Of a DNA stretch of 15,861 bases, positions 7,037-14,489 are shown one piece after another; the first letter of the stretch is position 1; each line of letters opens with the position of its first letter. A program made the position numbers and the translations under genes. Location: the NCBI GenBank assembly GCA_017555925.1, contig JAFZFL010000131.1, positions 1-15,861 on the forward strand, in the 5' to 3' direction. The stretch is from Bacteroidales bacterium (GTDB lineage: Bacteria; Bacteroidota; Bacteroidia; Bacteroidales; UBA932). A model generated the notes under the pieces. That model was not told the DNA's origin and ran no database searches. It saw nothing but the letters and a program-made list of their open reading frames with translations.

Positions 7037-8002
7037 TTAAAACACGCTTATTCCCAAATCTGTGGTGAAATCTTCAAGTGTGGAGATTCCTCTGTGTGAA
7101 TTGCCGTTTATATTAAGTTCCGGACTCCATACCGCTATGCTCAATTTGCCAGGAATCAGTGCAACTATTCCTCCTCCAACACCACTTTTGCCCGGCATTC
7201 CAACTCTATAGGCAAACTCGCCTGATTCGTTGTAAAGGCCGCATGTAAGCATGAGGGCATTTATTCTTTTTGCATCGCGTAATCCAACAACTCTCTCATT
7301 ATCAAGAGGATTGATGCCGCCGTTGGCAAGAAACAAAAATGCTTTTGCCAATTGTTCGGTATTCATTTTTATGCTGCACTGGTGGCAGTAGGTGTTTATG
7401 ACATCATTCACACTGTTGTCAATATTGTTGAAGCTTTTCATAAAGTGAGCCAACGCATAGTTGCGTTCTGCAGTGAGAATCTCGGCTTGTGCAGTAATCT
7501 TGTCAAAATCAATATCATTTGAACCCGACAGTTTTCTTACAAACTTCAATATCGCCTCCTTTGCCTGAGCCCTTGTGCTGATTTTTGTATCATCACTCCT
7601 TTTGAAGTAGTTGAGAAGTCTGTCTGTAATGACAAGTGCCCCTGCATTAATGAATGGATTGCGTGGAATACCCTTTTCGTTTTCCAGCTGTATAAGTGAG
7701 TTAAAACTGTTTCCCGACGGTTCCCTTCCTACAAACTTCCATAGCTGGTCCCCAACCAATGGCGACAACATGGCAAGTGTAAAGACTTTGGATATACTCT
7801 GAATTGTAAACCCTTTTCTGTAGTCTCCAATGTTGAAGATTTTGCCGTCTATAGTAGCTACTGAAATTGCATAATTGTTGGGGTCAACCTCTTTCAAGGT
7901 GGGAATATAGTCAGCTACTCTGCCAATATTTACACTATTGGTATACCTGTGGTAAATTCTTGTAACGATCTGTTCAAGTTCGTGTTGATTAATTTTGCTC
8001 AT
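7037..8002 (-). CDS. glsA: Glutaminase A
   Basis: This enzyme hydrolyses L-glutamine to L-glutamate and ammonia in the cytoplasm. It belongs to the serine-dependent beta-lactamase-like glutaminases. From the ATG at 8002 the protein is 321 residues, close to the family length. The catalytic Ser-x-x-Lys is seen in TIQSISKVFTL (Ser69, Lys72). Other family signatures are EPSGNSFNSL (94-103), NPFINAGAL (115-123), the YCHQCSI region, LANGGINPL and GMPGKSGVGGGIVALIPGK near the C-terminus. A TTG at 8023 is in frame but sits inside the likely promoter box (8021-8028), so the ATG at 8002 is preferred; it directly follows a purine-rich TAGAGGAA. In Bacteroides glsA is often beside gadB/gadC in an acid-resistance set; those genes are absent here. 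Confidence 0.94.
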   Translation of the reverse strand: MSKINQHELEQIVTRIYHRYTNSVNIGRVADYIPTLKEVDPNNYAISVATIDGKIFNIGDYRKGFTIQSISKVFTLAMLSPLVGDQLWKFVGREPSGNSFNSLIQLENEKGIPRNPFINAGALVITDRLLNYFKRSDDTKISTRAQAKEAILKFVRKLSGSNDIDFDKITAQAEILTAERNYALAHFMKSFNNIDNSVNDVINTYCHQCSIKMNTEQLAKAFLFLANGGINPLDNERVVGLRDAKRINALMLTCGLYNESGEFAYRVGMPGKSGVGGGIVALIPGKLSIAVWSPELNINGNSHRGISTLEDFTTDLGISVF

Positions 8003-8020
8003 TTCCTCTACAATTGCAGA

Positions 8021-8028
8021 CAAATTTA
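8021..8028 (-). promoter_or_regulatory. Likely -7 box for glsA, fixes its start codon
   Basis: The minus strand reads TAAATTTG, a full TAnnTTTG match. Transcription would begin near 8014, about 12 bases before the ATG at 8002. The alternative TTG codon (8021-8023) lies inside this box and would not be transcribed. Confidence 0.5.
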
Positions 8029-8050
8029 TAATTTATTTGGCATAAATTGC

Positions 8051-8058
8051 TAAATTTG
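8051..8058 (+). promoter_or_regulatory. Likely -7 box for the XRE-cupin/ligase/LysR operon
   Basis: TAAATTTG matches TAnnTTTG and predicts a start near 8065 with a leader of about 34 bases. It lies 22 bases from the glsA box on the other strand, so a regulator bound here could affect both directions. The -33 region is not evident. Confidence 0.45.
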
Positions 8059-8098
8059 TGGCTTATTTTTTTCGTAATTACTTAATTAATTCAATAAA

Positions 8099-8674
8099 AT
8101 GAATAACGAACCTACATTTATTGGAAAGAAGATTAAAATGCTCAGAGAAGCCAAGAGCATCTCTTTTGAAGAGATGGTTGAGCGCACAGGTATTGATGCT
8201 GGATTTTATCAGTTGCTTGAGGATGATAAAGAGATCCCTGCATTGGGTGACCTCATTAAAATTGTAAGGGTACTGGGCGTAAGATTAGGTATGCTTATGG
8301 ATGATTATCAGGATGAAGGTCCTGTGGTTAACAGAGCTGAGGATGTTGCCGGCAATAACGTTATCAGAAGCCGTAATGGTGTGAACAGAAAAATTACATA
8401 CAATTCGTTGTCGAATAGAAAAGGCAACAGACATATGGATACATTCACTTTGGATGTGACACCTGCTGTAGGAGAGGTAACACTATCATCCCATGAAGGC
8501 GAGGAGTTCCTTTATGTTCTTGAAGGTGATGCACAGATTTGTTACGGTAAAGAGAAGTATATTCTAAAGAGAGGTGACAGTATCTATTTCGATTCTATAG
8601 TTCCACATCATATCGGTTCAGCTTCAGATACAGAGGCTGCAAAATTGTTGGCAGTAATATATATGCCTTCATAA
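8099..8674 (+). CDS. XRE-family transcriptional regulator with C-terminal cupin domain
   Basis: This 191-residue DNA-binding regulator has a two-part build. Residues about 8-68 form an XRE/Cro-type helix-turn-helix (IGKKIKMLREAKSISFEEMVERTGIDAGFYQLLEDDKEIPAL...). Residues about 112-190 form a cupin barrel (TFTLDV, SSHEGEEFLYVLEGDAQICYG, LKRGDSIYFDSIVPHHIGS). Candidate metal or ligand residues are His132, Glu135/136 and His170/171. Such proteins usually sense a small ligand in the cupin pocket and control neighbouring genes. It is first in an operon with an acyl-CoA synthetase-type ligase 21 bases downstream, so that enzyme's substrate or product is the most likely ligand. It may also regulate its own promoter in the glsA intergenic region. 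Confidence 0.9.
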   Translation: MNNEPTFIGKKIKMLREAKSISFEEMVERTGIDAGFYQLLEDDKEIPALGDLIKIVRVLGVRLGMLMDDYQDEGPVVNRAEDVAGNNVIRSRNGVNRKITYNSLSNRKGNRHMDTFTLDVTPAVGEVTLSSHEGEEFLYVLEGDAQICYGKEKYILKRGDSIYFDSIVPHHIGSASDTEAAKLLAVIYMPS

Positions 8675-8695
8675 GGAGTTTAAAAAGAGTATATT

Positions 8696-10354
8696 ATGGC
8701 AGAATATCAATTATTTGACAGGACAATTGGTGGGTGGCTGGAAAAATGGGCTGCAGAATTTCCGGATAAGGAGGCTATTGTATATTCCGACAGAGACCTC
8801 AGGTTTACATACTCACAACTCGACAAAAGGGTAGATGCACTTGCAAAAGGTTTTATTGAGATTGGAGTTGAGAGAGGAACCCATGTTGGAATTTGGGCTA
8901 CCAATGTTCCTGATTGGCTTACAGTTATGTATGCATGTGCGAAAATTGGTGCGGTTGCGGTAACTGTAAATACAAATTACAAGCAGTCGGAGTTGGAGTA
9001 CCTGTGTGAGAACTCAGATATGCATACATTGTGTGTCATTGATGGTGACGGATACACAGACTACATAGATATGACCTATAAAATGCTGCCCGAACTGAAG
9101 ACCTGCGAAAGAGGTTTTCTAAAGAGCAAGCGATTCCCTAAGATGAAGAATGTTGTGTATATAGGTCAGGACAAATATAGGGGAATGTACAACATTCCGG
9201 AGCTTCTTCTTCTTGGAAGGAATACAGAAGATACCAAGCTCGAAGAGATGAAGGCTGCCGTATCTTGTCATGATGTGGTAAACATGCAGTATACCTCTGG
9301 TACAACAGGTTTCCCTAAAGGTGTAATGCTTACACATCACAACATTACCAACAATGGATATCTTACCGGAGAACACATGAAATTTACATCTGAAGACAAG
9401 TTGTGCTGTTGTGTGCCTCTTTTCCACTGCTTTGGTATTGTACTCGCAACAATGAATGTTATAACACATGGCTGTACGCAGGTTATGGTTGAGAAGTTTG
9501 ATCCTCTTGTTGTTCTTGCTTCAATCCATAAGGAGAGATGTACAGCGGTGTATGGTGTGCCTACAATGTTTATTGCAGAGTTGAATCATCCTATGTTTGA
9601 AATGTTTGACCTTTCTTGTTTGAGAACAGGTATCATGGCTGGTTCTCTCTGTCCTATAGAACTTATGAAAAAGGTTCAGGACAAGATGTTCTTGAGAGTT
9701 ACATCGGTATATGGTCTTACAGAGACCTCTCCTGGTATGACCCATACACGTATTGAACAATCGTTTGAGGAGAGATGTGAGACTGTGGGTTATGAGTTTG
9801 AGCATACTGAGGTTAAGGTCTTGGATCCTGAGACCGGTGAGGAGTGTCCTGTAGGTGTTCAGGGTGAGCTTTGCAACAGAGGCTATAACAATATGAAGGG
9901 TTATTACAACAATCCGCAGGCAACAGCCGAGACCATTGACAAGAACGGATTCCTTCATTCAGGTGATTTGGGTTACAAGGACGAGAAGGGTAACTACAGA
10001 ATTACAGGCCGTATCAAGGATATGATAATCAGAGGTGGTGAAAATATTTATCCACGCGAGATTGAGGAGTACCTTTACAAGATGCCGGGTATAAAGGATG
10101 TACAGGTTGCCGGTATACCTTCACAAAAGTATGGCGAGGAGGTTGGCGCTTTCATTATTCTTGATGAGGGAGCCGATATTCACGAGTCAGATGTGAAAGA
10201 GTTCTGTAAAGGAAAGATTTCGCATTACAAAATACCAAGATATGTTCTCTTTGTAGAGGGCTTCCCATTGACAGGAAGTGGCAAGATACAGAAGTTCAAA
10301 TTGAAGGATATAGGATTGGAACTTTTGAAGAAACAGGGCGTTGAGGTTATTTAG
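8696..10354 (+). CDS. AMP-forming acyl-CoA synthetase (AMP-binding family)
   Basis: This 552-residue member of the ANL superfamily activates a carboxylic acid with ATP and most likely transfers it to coenzyme A. All core motifs are present: [11 protein letters not shown] (199-209, phosphate loop), YGLTE (339-343), HSGDLG (421-426), [20 protein letters not shown] (438-457, hinge and signature) and the C-terminal LTGSGKIQK with catalytic Lys530. Its length and the [16 protein letters not shown] signature fit medium or long-chain fatty acyl-CoA or related aryl-acid ligases, but the substrate cannot be read from sequence. There are no membrane segments. It is the middle gene of an operon, 21 bases after the XRE-cupin gene and 14 before the LysR gene, which suggests substrate-responsive control from both sides. 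No beta-oxidation genes lie nearby. Confidence 0.92.
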   Translation: MAEYQLFDRTIGGWLEKWAAEFPDKEAIVYSDRDLRFTYSQLDKRVDALAKGFIEIGVERGTHVGIWATNVPDWLTVMYACAKIGAVAVTVNTNYKQSELEYLCENSDMHTLCVIDGDGYTDYIDMTYKMLPELKTCERGFLKSKRFPKMKNVVYIGQDKYRGMYNIPELLLLGRNTEDTKLEEMKAAVSCHDVVNMQYTSGTTGFPKGVMLTHHNITNNGYLTGEHMKFTSEDKLCCCVPLFHCFGIVLATMNVITHGCTQVMVEKFDPLVVLASIHKERCTAVYGVPTMFIAELNHPMFEMFDLSCLRTGIMAGSLCPIELMKKVQDKMFLRVTSVYGLTETSPGMTHTRIEQSFEERCETVGYEFEHTEVKVLDPETGEECPVGVQGELCNRGYNNMKGYYNNPQATAETIDKNGFLHSGDLGYKDEKGNYRITGRIKDMIIRGGENIYPREIEEYLYKMPGIKDVQVAGIPSQKYGEEVGAFIILDEGADIHESDVKEFCKGKISHYKIPRYVLFVEGFPLTGSGKIQKFKLKDIGLELLKKQGVEVI

Positions 10355-10368
10355 AGGGGTCTGATGAA

Positions 10369-11277
10369 ATGGATTTTCGTTTGAAGGTATTTACGGTTGT
10401 GGCAAAGTGTCTGAGCTTTACAAAAGCCAGTAAGGAACTTGCTATATCACAGCCGGCGGTTACCAAGCATATTCAGGAGCTGGAGAGTATCTATAACATC
10501 CGGCTCTTTGAACGTGCTGGTGGAAAAATATCTTTGACGTACGAAGGACACAGATTCCTGAAACATGCCAACGAGATATTGTGCAGCTATAATCTTTTGG
10601 CAGATGAAATGCATCTGATGGCTACACATAGTGCAGGTCTGTTGAGAATAGGAACTCATCATACTGTTGCACAATATTTGATGCCGGCTCTGCTGGCAGG
10701 TTATATGCGGCTTATGCCGAATCTCCGTTTGGAACTCTTTACAGGCGATACAGCACAGATAGAGGAGGCTCTTAAAAGCAAGTCTATAGATTTGGGCATT
10801 GTTGAAAGCTCTGAAACGGATATGAATTTCCAATCTTCACCTTTAATTAGGGAGGTGTTTGTGCTGGTTACAAATTCTCTTACTCCCTCCCCGGAGAGTA
10901 TACCGGCTGACGAACTCTTTGCGCTTCCAATGGTGTCGGTCAAAAATGGCTCGGATATGTTAAGTGAAATGGCATTAAAAGCGAGGGGATTCACTGCCGG
11001 GTCTGCAGATTTTAATACTCTTGTGCAGTTGGAGAGCATTGATGGTGTAAAAAGATTTCTGGAGAGCATGGAGGGCTCTTATGCTCTGTTGCCATCAATT
11101 TCTGTAACTGACGGGCTGGAGAGCGGCAGATTGAAAGTTGTTGCTGTAGAGGAGACTCTATTTGAAAGGGAGCTGGTACTTGTTTCAAATAGAGGAGAAC
11201 GTAATGTAAATGTCAATAATTTTGCCTCTTTTGCATTGCGTTTTCTGGAGAACAGGTATCCTGACTCATCCCTATAA
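10369..11277 (+). CDS. LysR-family transcriptional regulator
   Basis: This 302-residue LysR-type regulator has an N-terminal winged helix-turn-helix (residues 1-60: FRLKVFTVVAKCLSFTKASKELAISQPAVTKHIQELE, then LFERAGGKISLTYEG). A periplasmic-binding-like effector domain follows, from about residue 88 (GLLRIGTHHTVAQYLMPALL) to 295. It is close to full length for the family. It follows the ligase gene by 14 bases and should be co-transcribed, although LysR genes are more often divergent from their targets. Its stop codon overlaps the cvrA stop on the other strand: the CTA Leu codon before its TAA is the reverse complement of the cvrA TAG. Likely targets are this operon or a distant locus; the effector is unknown. 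Confidence 0.92.
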   Translation: MDFRLKVFTVVAKCLSFTKASKELAISQPAVTKHIQELESIYNIRLFERAGGKISLTYEGHRFLKHANEILCSYNLLADEMHLMATHSAGLLRIGTHHTVAQYLMPALLAGYMRLMPNLRLELFTGDTAQIEEALKSKSIDLGIVESSETDMNFQSSPLIREVFVLVTNSLTPSPESIPADELFALPMVSVKNGSDMLSEMALKARGFTAGSADFNTLVQLESIDGVKRFLESMEGSYALLPSISVTDGLESGRLKVVAVEETLFERELVLVSNRGERNVNVNNFASFALRFLENRYPDSSL

Positions 11278-12729
11278 GAAATTTGAATGCTCCTCCTCTG
11301 AAAGGAAAAGAAGTCTGTCTCCAACTTGCAATTCAAGTGATCCGTTAGGAATCAATATTCTCTCACCACGTTTTATCATAATTACAAGTGTCCTGTCGGG
11401 AAGATGCATTGTCTTCAACTGGTTGCCGTGTTCAAGCATCTTTTCTGTAAGGATAAGCTCCTTTAAATTGGCATCAATCTCATCTGGAAGCTCCATACCG
11501 AAATGGCTCTCTTCATGTTTGGGAGAGTGGTCAATCATATTCAAGGCCCTTGCGGCAGATGGAATGGTCATGCCCTGGATAATGAGTGACATAAGGGTAA
11601 TGACAAATACTATGTTGAAAATCTGGTCGGAGTGTTCCACTCCGGCAACAACAGGGTAAGTGGCAAAAATAATGGGAACAGCACCCCTCAAGCCTACCCA
11701 CGATACAAACAGTTTGGCTTTTGCCTTCATCTTTGTAAAAGGAAGAAGTGTTACAAATACACTTAACGGACGTCCGATGAAAATCATAAATACGCCAATC
11801 GCAATACTTACAGGAATGATGTCAAGCATTTCGCGGGCATTTACCAAGAGACCGAGTGACAGGAACATGATCATTTGCACCATGTTTGTCATTCCGTCCA
11901 TAAATGTTGCAATCTCCTTTTTGTTTACAATTTTATTGTTTCCAATAATAATTCCTGCAATATAGACAGCAAGGTATCCGTTGCCTTTAATCATATCTGT
12001 TATGGCAAATGTAAAGAATACCAGACTGAGAAGAAGCAAAGAGTAGAGCGATGGTATGGACAGATTTATCTTATTGATAAGTTTTACAGCAAATGTGCCT
12101 ATCATGAAACCTACAGCACCACCTATTGCAAATTGTAATATGAAACTCATAAAAACTGCTCCGGCACCCATAGATGAGGTGGTTACGAACTGGATGAGTG
12201 CAATGGTAAGCATATATGCCATCGGGTCATTACTTCCACTCTCAAGTTCCAGTGTGCTTTTAAGATTATATTTGAGGTTTATCTTTTGTGATCTCAGAAT
12301 GTTGAATACCGAAGCCGAATCAGTAGATGACATGGTAGCTGCCAAAAGAATGGAAGTGGCAAGCGGAAGATAAATTATTGTAAAATCAAAACCGGAAATC
12401 CAGAAGATGAACAGACCGGTGATGATGGCAGTAAGCAGCACTCCCATAGTTGATAGAGCTATTCCTTGCCATAGTATAGGCTTTATATCCTTGAATTGTG
12501 TATCCATACCTCCGGAAAAAAGTATGATACTCAAAGCAATCATACCAATGAACTGGGCTATGTCTACATTGAAGAAATGAATTATGCCAAGACCGCTTTC
12601 TCCAAATCCCATACCTACAATAAGAAAGAGCAACAAGGATGGTATGCCGAACCTTGAACCTGTTTTACCTACAAGTATGCTTACAAAAATAAGTATGGAT
12701 CCAATGAGGATAATATTGGTTGCTGTCAT
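11272..12729 (-). CDS. cvrA: CPA1-family potassium/proton antiporter with RCK_C domain
   Basis: This 485-residue inner-membrane antiporter of the CvrA/NhaP2 type exchanges K+ or Na+ for H+ to hold cytoplasmic pH and potassium. It has many hydrophobic helices over residues about 5-395. Ion-site motifs are SSTDSASV (134-141, TD pair) and ESGSNDPMAY (163-172, ND pair Asn167-Asp168, typical of electroneutral CPA1 proteins), followed by SWVGLRGAVPI (343-353). Residues about 408-480 form a TrkA-C/RCK_C domain (FGMELPDEID, LKELILTEKMLEHG, DRTLVIMIKRGERILIPNGSLELQVGDRLLFL), a cytoplasmic ligand-binding gate. The gene starts 13 bases after the DUF4468 gene, so the pair forms an operon. Its 3' end overlaps the end of the LysR gene by 6 bases. 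Confidence 0.92.
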   Translation of the reverse strand: MTATNIILIGSILIFVSILVGKTGSRFGIPSLLLFLIVGMGFGESGLGIIHFFNVDIAQFIGMIALSIILFSGGMDTQFKDIKPILWQGIALSTMGVLLTAIITGLFIFWISGFDFTIIYLPLATSILLAATMSSTDSASVFNILRSQKINLKYNLKSTLELESGSNDPMAYMLTIALIQFVTTSSMGAGAVFMSFILQFAIGGAVGFMIGTFAVKLINKINLSIPSLYSLLLLSLVFFTFAITDMIKGNGYLAVYIAGIIIGNNKIVNKKEIATFMDGMTNMVQMIMFLSLGLLVNAREMLDIIPVSIAIGVFMIFIGRPLSVFVTLLPFTKMKAKAKLFVSWVGLRGAVPIIFATYPVVAGVEHSDQIFNIVFVITLMSLIIQGMTIPSAARALNMIDHSPKHEESHFGMELPDEIDANLKELILTEKMLEHGNQLKTMHLPDRTLVIMIKRGERILIPNGSLELQVGDRLLFLSEEEHSNFL

Positions 12730-12742
12730 GTGTTCAATGTTA

Positions 12743-13714
12743 TTATTGCTGCTCTTTTACGCCAACTTCTGTTATAGAACCTATAAAAATTTTGTCAAAC
12801 TGTTGGGTCTTCTTGCAATCAAGTATAGTGACAGGGTTCTGCAAACCTCTATCATCTGCCCTGCAAATGGTTATTGTAAAATTGTTTGCCATCTCCAGTA
12901 TGAATTTTATATTGTCGGTATCACTCTTAAGGGTGAAAGATATTGCAGGTTTGGCTGCATTAATGTCAATGGCACACTCCCCTTCAACAGGTTTTGGAAG
13001 AGTTTTGGATTCTACCGCAGTGATATAGGCTGTATACTCTCCGCTTTTAAGCTTGTCTGAAATCTCCTTATTTATATTTGAAACCTCTTCTGTTGCTCCA
13101 TTGCTCGTTGGCGCAGGAACATTTGCCAATGTCTGACTGAAGTTTGCATAGGCTGCATCATTATAGGCATAGATGGCAGATTGTGCCTCCGAAGCATTTT
13201 TGTCTATAATATCAATAGTTCCTGTTCTGTAGTCTCCTATGCCTTTATGAACCTTTGTGCGCTCTTTGTTCATGGCATATCTGTCGGTGATATACTCCTC
13301 TGCTGTAATAATGTCTGTAGGCTTTTCGGTAGACGGATTGTTTGTAAACCGTATTCTCGATGTCTCCATTACACAAGAGCCGTTGTTGCAGACAATTTTT
13401 ATTATGGATGACATTTTTACCTTTGCCGGGAAAAGGCCTATACGGGCTATAATTTCATTCTGGTTTTGTGCTACAATAGTGCCATTGTCGGGATCTGAAA
13501 TAATAATTCTGGCATTGTTTCCGGTAAAAGTCTTTGTTGCCCAATCGGTTATTGCATTAAAAATCTGCTCCTGATTGAACTCCGAAACGTTCAAATATCT
13601 TGTAAAAACAACTTTTCCGTCAACTTCAGGAACAGCTCCTGCCATATATTTGCTCTCATTCTGAGCATTAAGCAGTAAAGGAAGCATCAATAGTATTACA
13701 AACAATCTTCTCAT
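12743..13714 (-). CDS. DUF4468 domain protein, secreted
   Basis: This 323-residue exported protein has a signal peptide (MRRLFVILLMLPLLLNAQ, cut near residue 18-20). Residues about 33-125 fit DUF4468, a Bacteroidota domain with a TBP-like fold: GKVVFTRYLNVSEFNQEQIFNAITDWATKTF, then IVAQNQNEII and SSIIKIVCNNGSCVMETSRIRF. The middle (about 130-225) is polar and probably helical. Residues about 226-320 are a second beta-rich region (EYTAYITAV, AISFTLKSDTDNIKFILEMANNFTITICRADD), which may be a diverged domain. The molecular function is unknown. It is the first gene of an operon with the antiporter (13 bases), so an envelope role linked to ion or pH stress is possible but unproven. It does not end in a barrel-like C-terminus. 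Confidence 0.82.
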   Translation of the reverse strand: MRRLFVILLMLPLLLNAQNESKYMAGAVPEVDGKVVFTRYLNVSEFNQEQIFNAITDWATKTFTGNNARIIISDPDNGTIVAQNQNEIIARIGLFPAKVKMSSIIKIVCNNGSCVMETSRIRFTNNPSTEKPTDIITAEEYITDRYAMNKERTKVHKGIGDYRTGTIDIIDKNASEAQSAIYAYNDAAYANFSQTLANVPAPTSNGATEEVSNINKEISDKLKSGEYTAYITAVESKTLPKPVEGECAIDINAAKPAISFTLKSDTDNIKFILEMANNFTITICRADDRGLQNPVTILDCKKTQQFDKIFIGSITEVGVKEQQ

Positions 13715-13740
13715 CGGTGGAGTTATTTAATAAAAAAGCA

Positions 13741-13776
13741 GGATATATAATCCCATATCAGATGAATTGTATATCC
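13741..13776 (-). repeat. Inverted repeat in the DUF4468 leader
   Basis: GGATATA (13741-13747) and TATATCC (13770-13776) are inverted arms 22 bases apart, and the left arm is part of a second imperfect palindrome GGATATATAATCC (13741-13753). In the minus-strand transcript it lies in the roughly 58-base leader. It could be an operator or an RNA stem; there is no support beyond symmetry. Confidence 0.25.
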
Positions 13777-13778
13777 CA

Positions 13779-13786
13779 CAAAATTA
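13779..13786 (-). promoter_or_regulatory. Likely -7 box for the DUF4468-cvrA operon
   Basis: The minus strand reads TAATTTTG, a full TAnnTTTG match, giving a leader of about 58 bases. A TTTG lies 24 bases upstream (13811-13814), longer than the ideal spacer. It separates this operon from tpx. Confidence 0.45.
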
Positions 13787-13819
13787 CAAAATAATTGGCA
13801 TATATTTTTTCAAAAAAAA

Positions 13820-13845
13820 TAAAATCATTTCATAAAATCATTTGA
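13820..13845. repeat. 13-bp tandem duplication at the tpx stop codon
   Basis: Two copies of TAAAATCATTTCA/TAAAATCATTTGA sit end to end, with one mismatch. The right copy contains the tpx TGA stop (13838-13840, minus strand), and the left copy repeats an out-of-use TGA just downstream. It is a recent-looking slip duplication in an A/T-rich gap and has no visible function. Confidence 0.5.
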
Positions 13846-14353
13846 GTTTCTCTACAATTTTGAAAGCTTCGTCATATGCAGGCTCATCGGCTATGTCAGG
13901 AACATATTCAGCATACACAACCCTGCCGTCTTTGCTAATAATTACCGTACCCCTTGCCAGTAGCCCCAACTCCTTGATTTCAAAACCATATCTCACACCA
14001 AAATCTTCATATTTTTTATCCGACAGAATATGCATATTGTTTATTCCCTCAGATATACAAAACCTTTTGCTGTCTGAAATATCATCCTTTGAGATGCCAA
14101 GTATTACAACATCTTTATTGGCAGCAGCAGCTCTTTTATTGAACTCTCTTGCCTGCATTGAGCAAACAGGAGTATTGATAGCAGGAAAGACTGTAATGAC
14201 AACACTCTTTCCTTTAAAATCTGACAATTTTACTCTCTCTCCATTAATGTTCACTGCATTGAAATTGGGAGCAATATCCCCAACCTTTACAATTTCTCCC
14301 AACAGGGTAAGTGGAGTCCCCCTTTTGCTTGTTATATTCTTATTCTCTTTCAT
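13838..14353 (-). CDS. tpx: Thiol peroxidase Tpx (atypical 2-Cys peroxiredoxin)
   Basis: This 171-residue peroxiredoxin of the Tpx group reduces hydrogen peroxide and organic hydroperoxides, using thioredoxin as electron donor. The opening PLTLLGEIVKVGDIAPNF (14-31) is typical. The peroxidatic Cys64 lies in FPAINTPVCSMQAREFN (56-72) and the resolving Cys99 in SKRFCISEGINN (95-106). LGLLARGTVIISKDGRVVY (129-147) carries the conserved Arg134. The usual Asp before TPVC/TGVC is Asn60 here. Length is normal apart from a few extra residues at the N-terminus. It is transcribed on its own. The intact ISAon1-type element begins 76 bases upstream of its start codon, so promoter or regulatory sequence farther upstream has been displaced. 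Confidence 0.94.
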   Translation of the reverse strand: MKENKNITSKRGTPLTLLGEIVKVGDIAPNFNAVNINGERVKLSDFKGKSVVITVFPAINTPVCSMQAREFNKRAAAANKDVVILGISKDDISDSKRFCISEGINNMHILSDKKYEDFGVRYGFEIKELGLLARGTVIISKDGRVVYAEYVPDIADEPAYDEAFKIVEKLK

Positions 14354-14366
14354 TATTAATGTATCT

Positions 14367-14374
14367 TAAAATTA
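14367..14374 (-). promoter_or_regulatory. Possible -7 box for tpx
   Basis: The minus strand reads TAATTTTA, one base off TAnnTTTG, 13 bases from the tpx ATG. A TTG at 14398-14400 lies 23 bases upstream. Both elements are inside the 75 bases left between tpx and the IS, so a minimal promoter may survive the insertion. The match is weak. Confidence 0.25.
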
Positions 14375-14428
14375 TAATGATCTCTTTAATGAAAGAACAA
14401 TAAAAAATCATAAAAGTTTACGTTTTTA

Positions 14429-14453
14429 GGAGCAATTGAAAAAATAGGTGGAG
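14429..14453 (+). repeat. Left terminal inverted repeat of the IS
   Basis: It starts GGAGCAATTG and ends GGTGGAG; all 25 bases are the exact reverse complement of 15837-15861. Similarity stops abruptly after base 25. Confidence 0.95.
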
Positions 14454-14467
14454 TAAATCAAAAGGTC

Positions 14468-14475
14468 TATCTTTG
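14468..14475 (+). promoter_or_regulatory. Likely -7 box for the transposase
   Basis: TATCTTTG matches TAnnTTTG 14 bases before the ATG of the first transposase frame. It lies just inside the left inverted repeat, so the promoter travels with the element. No good -33 box is visible. Confidence 0.45.
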
Positions 14476-14489
14476 AAAACAAAAACAAG

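Noticed and set aside
8003..8023. TTG start extending glsA by seven residues
   Set aside because: The codon lies inside a full TAnnTTTG promoter box, and an ATG at 8002 gives a normal-length protein.
7037..12729. glsA plus cvrA as an acid-resistance island
   Set aside because: The two genes are over 3 kb apart with an unrelated operon between them, and gadB/gadC are absent.
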